This document shows positions 1 through 7,412 of a DNA stretch of 11,443 bases, piece by piece. The notes under the pieces were generated by a model, which did no database searches, was not told the origin of the DNA, and was given only the letters and a program-made list of their open reading frames with translations. The stretch covers positions 1 to 11,443 of the forward strand of contig CAKPXW010000050.1 in assembly GCA_934202505.1 (NCBI GenBank). Reading direction: 5' to 3'. Numbering within the stretch: the first letter of the stretch is position 1; each line of letters starts with the position of its first letter. The translations under genes and the position numbers were made by a program. This DNA is from an uncultured Bacilli bacterium (lineage in GTDB: Bacteria; Bacillota_I; Bacilli_A; RFN20; CAG-631).

Positions 1-1820
1 TTATTTTTTACAAGTACAATGACATGATTACATGTAAGATTATTAATAGTTTTAACACCAATTAATATATGAGTAATATCATCATTATTTTTTAAAATAT
101 TAATAATTTGTTCTTTTACTTCTTCGTTAGTATATGGTGTTAAATTATCTGTTAGTTTAAGAGTTAAAATATTATCAAATTCATCTTTTTGATTAAAAAC
201 TGTTACTTGTATATTACGAATATAATTAAGATTTTTCTCATCACCAATCATAGAGTAGTATTCTCCAAGGCTTTGTAAAGCTTCTAATTTAAACTCATTG
301 TTTTCTCCATTGATTATTTTGTTTAAGTATTCAATGCCATCTTTATTATATTCAACATTAAGTAAGATAGTTCCTAAAATATAATTGACTCTATTTTGAT
401 CTGAAATAGTAGATAAGACTTTATAACAAATATTTTTAGCAATAGCATAATCACCATATGCAAAAGAAGCATCAGCTAAATCATTTAATTCTTCAATGTT
501 TAAAGTATCACTTCTATTTTTTAATTGTAAATATTGTTCATATTTTTTTATGTTAGATTCATTATTATTATTATTATCTTTTAAACGATTATTAATTAAT
601 TGATAATAATTAAGTATATCATTATCAAAATAATGATTTTCAATAATGTCAATTTGAACATCTTCTATATGACATTTTTCTTTCCTTTGATGAATGTTTG
701 GATGGCTTCCAAAACGTTCAGGAAGGTGATGATTAGAAACATATACAAAGAAATCTTTGTATTTATTATAATAATCAAGTCTACAAGAAAAATCTTCTAA
801 AATAGTTTCATTTGTAAATTTATTGTTTTTCATTACTTGATAATCAATATTATAATAATTAAGTCTATTTGTCCTTTCAATGCCAAATGTTTTAATAGTA
901 GCATTAACAAAACTTTGTTCCATATGTTTATTTAAAACTTCATTATCAGCTTTATTTTCAAAATATTCATTGACTAAATAATTATTCAACATATTATTAA
1001 ATGAAGCTTTTAAAATAAATGGACAAACAAGTCTATAGGTAAAACGTGGAAATAATAAGTCAAAGGTATTAAGCAATTTATCAATTTTCGATGCATATTC
1101 TAAATCTTTGTTTTTAAAATGTGCTATTTCATGAATTAAAATAGCTTTAAGCTCTTCATTAGAAAGAAATTTCAAATAAAGCCAACTAATATAAATATTT
1201 AGCATATTATTTACTTTATTAATCGAGCAATTTGCATCATGAATGATTTCAGTATTAACTTTTAAATTTACATTTTCATCTTTAAATATTTGATTAACGA
1301 AAGTATTTAAAATTGGATAATCACTTTTTTCATTTGTTACCTTTTTATTGGTGATTTTTTCAAATAATGAATAAAAGAAAATAACTAATAAAGGAATAGT
1401 AAAAGTAAGTTGAATAATAAAAGGTATGATAGAATAAGAATTATTATTTATAGCGGCTATGGAAAAAATTAAAGAAATATTAAATAAAATAATATTAAAA
1501 ATACCATAGATTAAACAGTTATTATAACTTTGAATTGAAGATTTTCTTATTTTATCAACATTATTTTTTAACCATTCTTTTTTTCCTAACAGAAAGTCTA
1601 ATTTTTCTTGATTGGTCATTTTATTTATATTTTTTTCAAATAAACTACTAGTAATTACATTAGCGAAAATAGAAATTATAGATATAAAAGTGAAAATAAT
1701 TGATAAAATCAAATAATTTATAGGCGTATAATTAGTTAATAATCTTCCAAATAAAGCTAAAAATCCAACATATAAAAAGACTGATAAAATACTTAAGATT
1801 AATAATAAAATTTTTTTCAT
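1..1820 (-). CDS. M48-family membrane zinc metallopeptidase with TPR-like C-terminal region (3' end beyond window)
   Basis: The reading frame is open from an ATG at 1820 to the left edge (606 codons, no stop), so the C-terminus is missing. The start follows a weak SD (AGAGAG) and lies 13 nt after the stop of the preceding gene. Hydrophobic segments lie at about residues 4-27, 34-57, 102-124 and 130-152. The catalytic helix is HEIAH (H230, E231, H234). ENKAD follows (E288, the expected third zinc ligand; D292), then SHPNIHQR near residue 373, matching the conserved HP...R stretch late in M48 domains. Residues about 445-540 look like TPR helices (for example LADASFAYGDYAIAKNI). M48 enzymes such as HtpX cleave membrane or envelope proteins. 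The family call is secure. The substrate is unknown, and at over 606 residues it is much longer than HtpX (about 290), so it is not HtpX itself. It is probably the last gene of an operon with two membrane-anchored paralogs. Confidence 0.9.
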   Translation of the reverse strand, partial: MKKILLLILSILSVFLYVGFLALFGRLLTNYTPINYLILSIIFTFISIISIFANVITSSLFEKNINKMTNQEKLDFLLGKKEWLKNNVDKIRKSSIQSYNNCLIYGIFNIILFNISLIFSIAAINNNSYSIIPFIIQLTFTIPLLVIFFYSLFEKITNKKVTNEKSDYPILNTFVNQIFKDENVNLKVNTEIIHDANCSINKVNNMLNIYISWLYLKFLSNEELKAILIHEIAHFKNKDLEYASKIDKLLNTFDLLFPRFTYRLVCPFILKASFNNMLNNYLVNEYFENKADNEVLNKHMEQSFVNATIKTFGIERTNRLNYYNIDYQVMKNNKFTNETILEDFSCRLDYYNKYKDFFVYVSNHHLPERFGSHPNIHQRKEKCHIEDVQIDIIENHYFDNDILNYYQLINNRLKDNNNNNESNIKKYEQYLQLKNRSDTLNIEELNDLADASFAYGDYAIAKNICYKVLSTISDQNRVNYILGTILLNVEYNKDGIEYLNKIINGENNEFKLEALQSLGEYYSMIGDEKNLNYIRNIQVTVFNQKDEFDNILTLKLTDNLTPYTNEEVKEQIINILKNNDDITHILIGVKTINNLTCNHVIVLVKN

Positions 1821-1833
1821 AATTCTCTCTTTT

Positions 1834-2502
1834 CTAATTTGTTTGTTCTAGCTTTATCTTTTCTTTTTCCATTTCTATTTCCTCATAAGTATAAAAATCA
1901 AAAGCTTTTCCCGAATAAATTTTAAATGTTTCTTGTGAGATGAAGCCAAATGACATGCTTAATATATTATTGGTAGCTTTTTTTATTACAATAGTAATTG
2001 GTCTAGAAATCACATTAGTAATTTTACTAAAAATATTCTTCTTCTTTTCTTTTTTCTTTTTTGTTAATTTAGTTAATTTCATAGAATAAATTGCTTTGTT
2101 TACAAAAGATGGTAATATACTTTCTATATCTTTAATAATAAGTTTATCTAAATATAACACTTCTCTTACAGTTAATTCTCCAATAGGTCTTTTAGACTCT
2201 GGATAAAATAAACTGGCAATTTTTTGAATAAGGTCCAATGCATTTGTAAAATAAAGCGATAGTACCTTATCAATATTTTCTTTAATTTGTTCTTTAAAAT
2301 TATTTTTACAAGTTAGTGTAAGATCTCTTACTTTTAATTCTAATGAATCAATAATTTCATCGGTAAATTTGCTTTTTTCAAGTTGACTTTTTTTCTTGCA
2401 GATTATTGTATTAACAAAATAATATATAAATAATATTAAAGCTCCTAAGATAATTCCTATAAATAAAGCAAATAAAGTTGTTAAGTTAATATTAAGATTC
2501 AT
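1834..2502 (-). CDS. Membrane-anchored protein of unknown function, paralog of the gene just upstream
   Basis: I do not recognise this 222-aa protein as a named family. One strong N-terminal TM segment (about residues 9-34) is followed by a charged helical region, then a segment at 92-138 with an F-x-P-x-S-x-x-P-x-x-E-x-T pattern (FYPESKRPIGELTVRE). A lysine-rich patch lies at 143-155 and a moderately hydrophobic C-terminal region at 158-198 ends in ETFKIYS. The same landmarks appear in the same order in the neighbour at 2492-3250, so the two look like an old tandem duplication. The ATG overlaps the end of that neighbour by 11 nt and has an SD-like GGTGA, indicating translational coupling. 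The M48 peptidase starts 13 nt after its stop. I infer a membrane-tethered partner or substrate of that protease. No catalytic motif is visible. Confidence 0.8.
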   Translation of the reverse strand: MNLNINLTTLFALFIGIILGALILFIYYFVNTIICKKKSQLEKSKFTDEIIDSLELKVRDLTLTCKNNFKEQIKENIDKVLSLYFTNALDLIQKIASLFYPESKRPIGELTVREVLYLDKLIIKDIESILPSFVNKAIYSMKLTKLTKKKKEKKKNIFSKITNVISRPITIVIKKATNNILSMSFGFISQETFKIYSGKAFDFYTYEEIEMEKEKIKLEQTN

Positions 2503-3250
2503 TTTTATTCACCTTCTTTATTTTATCATGTTTTGAATAAAGTTCAAAGGCTTCAAGTCCAATAAATTCAATTAAAGAAGATATAATTTTTCCACTTAGT
2601 AATTTAATTACGGGTTGAATTGCAAGCTTTTTTATCCAAGTAACAGGATTTAAAATTTTAAGAATAAAAAGTAAAAAATTGATATATTTTTTGCTTGAAT
2701 TATAAATTTTTATTATTTTATTTTTTTCGATATATTCAACAACATTTATAATATTTATAATAGTATTAATCTTTAATTTTTTTAAAAAATGAACGCTTGG
2801 TAATGATAATAGTTGCTCTATTTTTAATGTGATACTTTTTATGAAGTCGATAGCTTCTTCAATGGTAATTTCACTTAAAGGATTTGTTGATTTTGGATTG
2901 AATTCAATAGCAATAGAATTTATTAAATTATAGGTTATAGTGTTTTTATTAATTTTTCCATTACTATATGGAAATAAAAGATCCATACCTTTTATTTTAC
3001 TATGCTTTGTTTTATATTTAAATGTTTCTTGAGCTTCTTTTATTTTTTTGTGAACCTTTTCTTCGACAATTGTCAAGTCATTAGAATCTTTATTAATTCT
3101 CTTTTTGGTAAGAGATATTTCTTTATTAATAGTTTTAAAAATAGAATTTACATATATTAAAAAGGTAATAAATATTCCAAAATAAATTCCGATTAGTAAA
3201 GCAAAAACTGTTGCAAAAGTAAAGTCATAACTGAATTTTAATGAAAACAT
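2492..3250 (-). CDS. Membrane-anchored protein of unknown function, first gene of the M48 operon
   Basis: 252 aa. The ATG at 3250 has a strong SD (GGAGG, 3262-3258, 7 nt away). There is an N-terminal TM helix at about residues 14-37 (FALLIGIYFGIFITF), then a charged, probably coiled-coil stretch at 40-85. A conserved-looking segment at 110-156 contains FNPKSTNPLSEITIEE. A C-terminal region at about 188-240 contains NPVTWIKK and ends in GLEAFELYS. TM placement, the P-S-P-E-T block and the EAFELYS end match the following gene (222 aa), so the pair are paralogs. The P-S-P-E-T block and the terminal LYS stretch remind me of regions flanking the G domain in some membrane-associated bacterial GTPases, but no GTPase motif (G1-G4) is present and this likeness is from memory only. 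Function unknown. Confidence 0.82.
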   Translation of the reverse strand: MFSLKFSYDFTFATVFALLIGIYFGIFITFLIYVNSIFKTINKEISLTKKRINKDSNDLTIVEEKVHKKIKEAQETFKYKTKHSKIKGMDLLFPYSNGKINKNTITYNLINSIAIEFNPKSTNPLSEITIEEAIDFIKSITLKIEQLLSLPSVHFLKKLKINTIINIINVVEYIEKNKIIKIYNSSKKYINFLLFILKILNPVTWIKKLAIQPVIKLLSGKIISSLIEFIGLEAFELYSKHDKIKKVNKNES

Positions 3251-3271
3251 TTTCTCCCCTCCAATAAATTT

Positions 3272-3280
3272 ATTATAACA
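3272..3280 (-). promoter_or_regulatory. Extended -10 promoter for the M48 operon
   Basis: On the minus strand the bases read TGTTATAAT (3280 down to 3272), a perfect extended -10 element, 21 nt upstream of the ATG at 3250 and just before the SD. No good -35 hexamer sits 16-18 bp upstream, as is common for TGn promoters. It would drive the two paralogs and the M48 gene. Confidence 0.6.
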
Positions 3281-3295
3281 CTTTATATATTTATT

Positions 3296-3304
3296 TGATA
3301 TAAT
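3296..3304 (+). promoter_or_regulatory. Extended -10 promoter for the SHOCT protein-ntdP-tdk operon
   Basis: The plus strand reads TGATATAAT at 3296-3304, identical to the extended -10 of the rpmE promoter in this window. The -35 region is weak. The predicted start is near 3311, giving a short 5' leader before the SD GAGGTG (3322-3327). It lies back to back with the minus-strand -10 at 3272-3277, so the two promoters share one upstream region of about 20 bp. Confidence 0.6.
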
Positions 3305-3333
3305 ATTATTAATTGAAAAATGAGGTGTTGAAA

Positions 3334-4059
3334 ATGGAAAAAAGAAGAACTAAAACATTAATTGGATCAATAATTATATTTGTAGTTTGCCTTGTTGCAA
3401 TAATTCTTTCATTTAGTACACTTGTGGCATATTTTAGTGATAAAGATGCTTATATGAGTTCAATTTTAGCTCAAGTTGATAAAACAATTGCTAGCATTCC
3501 TGATAGTTTAAAAAAACAATTAGGAGATGAATTTTTAAATGCATATCGTGATTCATATTTAAGGCAAACACTTATATCAACATTAATTTCGAATTTTGCT
3601 ATTATTCCTTTAACATTAGTAATAACATTTTTTAATGTAAAAACAGTTTTAACTATTAATAATTCTTGCTTTGAAATAGTTGATAAAAGAAAATATATAG
3701 TTACTAATATATGCTTGGCTGCTTTTTTATATTTACTTGTGGGTACTGATTCAATATTTACTATTGCATTAGTAGCAGCAATTGTCTTATTAATTCTTGA
3801 TTTCCAAAATGCTGGAAAAGAAGTTACATATTTTAAAAAATTAAAAGAACAAGAAGAACTTGAAAGAAAAGAACAAGCAGAAAAAGCAGCTAGAGAACAA
3901 GCGACTTTATCTATAAATCAAGAACAAGAAGAAGTTACTCAAGAAAAATTAGATGAAATTTATAAGGAATTATCTGAACTAGAAAAAAGTTATAAAAATG
4001 GTGAAATATCTTTTGAAGAGTACAAAGAAAGAAAAGATCAAATTCAAAATATAAAATAA
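3334..4059 (+). CDS. Four-helix membrane protein with charged coiled coil and SHOCT-like C-terminus
   Basis: 241 aa from the ATG at 3334, chosen because SD GAGGTG lies 6 nt upstream; the in-frame TTG at 3313 precedes this SD. TM segments fall at about residues 9-34, 79-101, 121-138 and 141-157, with a polar, probably extracellular loop of about 45 residues between the first two. After the last helix comes a Glu/Lys/Gln-rich coiled coil (about 165-203). The final segment (about 204-238) contains YKELSELEKSYKNGEISFEE, a good match to the SHOCT pattern of two short helices around a G-x-I/S-x-E-E-F/Y turn. SHOCT tails occur on many unrelated membrane proteins and are thought to mediate interactions. 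The specific function is unknown. ntdP starts 27 nt after its stop on the same strand, so the two are probably co-transcribed. Confidence 0.85.
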   Translation: MEKRRTKTLIGSIIIFVVCLVAIILSFSTLVAYFSDKDAYMSSILAQVDKTIASIPDSLKKQLGDEFLNAYRDSYLRQTLISTLISNFAIIPLTLVITFFNVKTVLTINNSCFEIVDKRKYIVTNICLAAFLYLLVGTDSIFTIALVAAIVLLILDFQNAGKEVTYFKKLKEQEELERKEQAEKAAREQATLSINQEQEEVTQEKLDEIYKELSELEKSYKNGEISFEEYKERKDQIQNIK

Positions 4060-4086
4060 CAATTGATTTTAAAAGGAGTTGAAACT

Positions 4087-4596
4087 ATGGATGAACAAGA
4101 AATAAGAATTGTTGCCTTTAAGCATCATGGAAAACTCCATAGAGTATGGTATCAAACATATCTTATAGAAGATAATGAAAATTATGTAGCAGTAGGGTCT
4201 ACTCATTCGTTAGTTGTTGAATCAGATGGAAGAAAATGGCATGCTATTGAACCTGCAGTATCTATATTTATGAAAAATGAGTGGTTTAATATAGTAGCAA
4301 TGATGAAAAGTGATGGTATTTATTATTATGTAAATATCGCTTCACCATCTTTATTTAAAAATAATATTATTGAATATATTGATTATGATTTAGATTTTAA
4401 AGTTGATCCTGATTTTCATATAAGAACTTTGGATGAATTTGAATATAAAAAACATAAGAAGTTATTTAATTATTCGGAAGAACTTGATGAAGTTATAAAA
4501 TATAACTTTAAAAAAGTAAAAAACAAAATAGAAAAAAAAGAATTTCCTTTTTCCCATGAATTAATTGAATCATTATATAAGGAGTATTTAAAATAA
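4087..4596 (+). CDS. ntdP: Nucleoside tri-/diphosphate phosphatase, DUF402/NtdP family
   Basis: 169 aa, the usual length for this family (about 170-180). The start is the ATG at 4087, with SD AAGGAG at 4073-4078, 8 nt away; an in-frame TTG at 4063 lies upstream of that SD and is unlikely. Family landmarks are KHHGKLHRVW (12-21), the ESDGRKWHAIEPAV block (45-58), WFNIVAMMKSDGIYYYVNIA (66-85) and the acidic DYDLDFKVDPD run (99-109), whose aspartates are the expected divalent-metal site. Characterised Gram-positive members hydrolyse nucleoside tri- and diphosphates; this activity is inferred from similarity recalled from YgaC/Sa1684-type proteins. It is cytoplasmic, with no signal or TM segment. 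tdk begins 1 nt after its stop, which suggests coupled expression of two nucleotide-metabolism enzymes. Confidence 0.88.
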   Translation: MDEQEIRIVAFKHHGKLHRVWYQTYLIEDNENYVAVGSTHSLVVESDGRKWHAIEPAVSIFMKNEWFNIVAMMKSDGIYYYVNIASPSLFKNNIIEYIDYDLDFKVDPDFHIRTLDEFEYKKHKKLFNYSEELDEVIKYNFKKVKNKIEKKEFPFSHELIESLYKEYLK

Positions 4597-4597
4597 T

Positions 4598-5185
4598 ATG
4601 TATCGTAATTATAGATCAGGAATGATAGAAGTTATTACAGGCTGTATGTTTGCAGGAAAAACAGAAGAATTAATAAAAAGAATGAAAGTATTAGAATATG
4701 CAAAAAAGAAGGTTGTTGCTTTCAAACCTAATATTGATAACCGATATAGTGAAAATAAAATAGCTTCTCATGCTGGAAATTTTTGCGAATGTATTTGTAT
4801 TGATATTAACGATTTAGAACCAATAAAAAAACTTATAAATGATAAAAGTATTGATGCAGTTATAATTGAAGAAGTACAATTTTTAAACCAAGAAATTGTA
4901 GATGTTTGTGAAGCTCTTGCAAATAGTAAAAAAAGAGTTATCGTTGCAGGATTAGATACTGATTTTAAAGGAGAACCATTTCCAATTATGGCATCTTTAA
5001 TGGCTAAAGCAGAGTTTGTTAGCAAACTTGCAGCAGTATGTTGTAAATGTGGAGCTCCAGCAACGAGAACTCAAAGACTTATTAATGGCTTTCCAGCATC
5101 CATAAATGATCCAATTATTTTAGTTGGTGCCTCTGAATGCTATGAGGCAAGATGTAGATTTTGTCATGAAATAAAAAAAGATTAA
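4598..5185 (+). CDS. tdk: Thymidine kinase (type II, TK1-like)
   Basis: 195 aa, typical bacterial Tdk length. It phosphorylates thymidine to dTMP with ATP (pyrimidine salvage, cytoplasm). The P-loop is GCMFAGKT (15-22). The Walker-B-like catalytic segment is EEVQF (91-95), with E92 the expected general base. The lasso/thymidine-binding region contains CGAPATRTQRLING (151-164) and PIILVGASECYEARCRFCH (172-190). Four zinc-ligand cysteines are C148, C151, C186 and C189. The first acidic residue of the usual DE-x-Q-F motif is Glu rather than Asp, a mild oddity. The ATG at 4598 is kept because the family begins close to M-Y-x-x-x-x-x-G; its SD (AAGGAG, 4579-4584) lies inside ntdP with a slightly long spacing. 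The stop overlaps the convergent spoIIE stop by 3 bp, inside a shared TTAA. Confidence 0.96.
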   Translation: MYRNYRSGMIEVITGCMFAGKTEELIKRMKVLEYAKKKVVAFKPNIDNRYSENKIASHAGNFCECICIDINDLEPIKKLINDKSIDAVIIEEVQFLNQEIVDVCEALANSKKRVIVAGLDTDFKGEPFPIMASLMAKAEFVSKLAAVCCKCGAPATRTQRLINGFPASINDPIILVGASECYEARCRFCHEIKKD

Positions 5186-7365
5186 TTTATGGTAATGATT
5201 GCTAAAGTGGCATCATCATGATTATGTCTTATCATTATTAATTTTTCAAATAATGTTTGACAAATAATATTAGCTGAGTCTAATTCAATGCTTGATAAAA
5301 TATTTGCTATATCACTATTTGTATCATCTATCATACCATCACTACACATTATGATAATATCATGTTTCTCTATAGGAACTGCTAATGGTTGAACATGAAT
5401 TTCATTGATTATCCCTATTGGAAGAGCATAATTATCAATGCTAATTAATTGCTTATTTCTTAAAATATATGAAGTAAAGGCTCCAAGTTTGTAAAACTCA
5501 GCCTTTTTTTCTTGTTTGTCAATTCTTATTAAATCTAAAGTAGAGTAAGTTTGAAAATCATTTTTTAATTGTAATATTTCATTAGTTAAAATGACACTAT
5601 CGAGGCAATCTATTTTACTTTTAAGGAAACAAGAAAGAGTTGAAAGAGCAAACATGCTTTCTTCATTTGCATCAAATCCATGCCCCATACCATCAGAAAT
5701 TGCAAGATAAAAATCATTTTGATTATCAATTACAGAAAATGAATCGCCATTGCAATGATAATCAATATTTGATTGTTTTAAACTATAGTGAATTTTTAAC
5801 TTACTTTCTTCACAAATAGATATTAAATAATAGGAAAAAGAAATTGTAGCAACGGACATAGAAACGATTTTCATTTTACATTGTAATAAATTATTAATTA
5901 TTGGTAATAGTTGTTCTTTTATTTGCTTTTTTGTAATATTTGAAATGGCAATATCAAAAGCGAATCGTTCTTCATTGGAGTAATTATTAACAAAAACAAC
6001 ATCATAATTATAATTAAATAATGCATCTTTTAATGAACTATATAGTTCATTTGCTAAAATGTATTTATTATTAGCAATATTGTCTTTACATTTTTCCATT
6101 ATTTTAGCAAAGCTTATAAAATTTGTTGCAACATATTCTTTTGTTTTAGCCCCTATTTCATTTTGATATTGGTTAATTAGATAAGTATGAGTAAATTTAT
6201 CTAGTAAAGTAAAATAAGCATTTTGTTTTAAACAGTTTTGTCTTATATAACGAATTTTGTCTTCAGTTAAAGTATTAGCTAAAGAATCATTAAGGTAATC
6301 AAGTAATAAATGTTTTCCTTTTTGATGGCAATAATCAAGTTTAGGACATGTTGAACATAAAGTATCAAATACTTCATGTTTTACTTTTATTAATATTGAA
6401 CTTCTTCTTGCTTTTTCAAAATTTGTAGCTAAAGATATAAACATATCTTTAAAATTTAATAATTGATAATTAATTTCTTTCTTGTTTCTTAAATATGCAA
6501 GTTTTAAATAATTATCTTCTTTTACAAAGTATTGTTTATTGAAAAATAAAGATACTATAGACGATAAAATACTATATGATAAATAGAATGATAGTTTATC
6601 TTTATTAAATAGAAAATAATATATTGAAAAAACAAAAATAACTATAATAAAATTTGTAATTTTATTTCCTTTTATATTAAAAGATAAGGTAATTATTAAA
6701 AAGGCAAAAAGTAAATAATATTCATTTATTAATGAATTATTTATTAATTTATTAAATAGAAATAATGAAGCAAGTAAAACAAGTGAATTTTTGAAATTAC
6801 TATGCAAACCATAAAAAATTAATATTGGTAAAATTAAATGTAAAAGATAAGGACAAATAGAAAAATAAATTATTAATAAAAATGTAGTAATTATTAAGGA
6901 GTTTTGATTAGTTGTTTTAGTATTTTGAAAAGAAAAATTTATTAATAAAAAAGAAAAAGCATAACATAATATAATTGTTATTAAAATATCTTGTAAAATC
7001 AAAACAATTTGGAATGTGTTAAATGAAATATGTCCTATTATAAGACTTATTAAAATAGCAATAAATGAAGAAAAAAAATAATTTACAACTAATTTTCTTT
7101 TGAAAAACAAAAAAATATAATACATAGTAAAAAAACAAACTAAAGCTAAAGCAAGAATGGCTAAAGAATTTATAGAGTTATCAAAGTTTTTGAAAAATAA
7201 ATAAGTATAAGAAATAGAAAATGCTAAAAAACTACCTATAAAATATTTTAAACCACTTAAAATAGCAAATGTGAAGATTGGTAAGATAAAGATAAAGTTA
7301 TTGTCAAAAAATACAGCTAAAAAACTTGCTAAGCACAAAAAAAACATTGTTAGAGATTTCTTCAT
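5182..7365 (-). CDS. spoIIE: Stage II sporulation protein E, membrane PP2C-type phosphatase
   Basis: SpoIIE dephosphorylates the anti-anti-sigma factor SpoIIAA to release sigma-F in the forespore, and takes part in asymmetric division. This copy has 727 aa, about 100 fewer than B. subtilis SpoIIE. The first ~275 residues are almost continuously hydrophobic, fitting the multi-helix membrane domain. The middle (about 280-530) is the regulatory/oligomerisation region and carries the cysteine cluster CSTCPKLDYC (C337, C340, C346). The C-terminal PP2C domain shows SDGMGHG (D558, G559), CSDGMIDD (D676) and HDDAT (D717, D718), the metal-binding aspartates expected of an active phosphatase. SD GAGGTG (7376-7371) lies 5 nt before the ATG. 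It is the last gene of the sporulation cluster and has its own candidate Spo0A-controlled promoter. It converges on tdk with a 4-nt overlap of the annotated ends. Confidence 0.97.
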   Translation of the reverse strand: MKKSLTMFFLCLASFLAVFFDNNFIFILPIFTFAILSGLKYFIGSFLAFSISYTYLFFKNFDNSINSLAILALALVCFFTMYYIFLFFKRKLVVNYFFSSFIAILISLIIGHISFNTFQIVLILQDILITIILCYAFSFLLINFSFQNTKTTNQNSLIITTFLLIIYFSICPYLLHLILPILIFYGLHSNFKNSLVLLASLFLFNKLINNSLINEYYLLFAFLIITLSFNIKGNKITNFIIVIFVFSIYYFLFNKDKLSFYLSYSILSSIVSLFFNKQYFVKEDNYLKLAYLRNKKEINYQLLNFKDMFISLATNFEKARRSSILIKVKHEVFDTLCSTCPKLDYCHQKGKHLLLDYLNDSLANTLTEDKIRYIRQNCLKQNAYFTLLDKFTHTYLINQYQNEIGAKTKEYVATNFISFAKIMEKCKDNIANNKYILANELYSSLKDALFNYNYDVVFVNNYSNEERFAFDIAISNITKKQIKEQLLPIINNLLQCKMKIVSMSVATISFSYYLISICEESKLKIHYSLKQSNIDYHCNGDSFSVIDNQNDFYLAISDGMGHGFDANEESMFALSTLSCFLKSKIDCLDSVILTNEILQLKNDFQTYSTLDLIRIDKQEKKAEFYKLGAFTSYILRNKQLISIDNYALPIGIINEIHVQPLAVPIEKHDIIIMCSDGMIDDTNSDIANILSSIELDSANIICQTLFEKLIMIRHNHDDATLAIITIN

Positions 7366-7382
7366 TTTTTCACCTCAAACAA

Positions 7383-7406
7383 AGTATAGATTAAAAATAT
7401 GTCGAA
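7383..7406 (-). promoter_or_regulatory. Candidate Spo0A box and -10 element for spoIIE
   Basis: In the short gap before spoIIE the plus strand reads TGTCGAA at 7400-7406 (TTCGACA toward spoIIE), an exact match to the consensus Spo0A box. Eleven bases downstream on the minus strand is TATACT (7388-7383), a 5/6 match to the sigma-A -10. There is no conventional -35 at 17 bp, as expected for a promoter that needs an activator. Spo0A-P directly controls spoIIE in B. subtilis, which makes the match meaningful. That Spo0A is encoded elsewhere in this genome is assumed. Confidence 0.6.
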
Positions 7407-7412
7407 AAAAGA

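Noticed and set aside
600..800. Plus-strand 66-codon ORF
   Set aside because: It lies wholly opposite the M48 coding frame, has no SD and no recognisable features.
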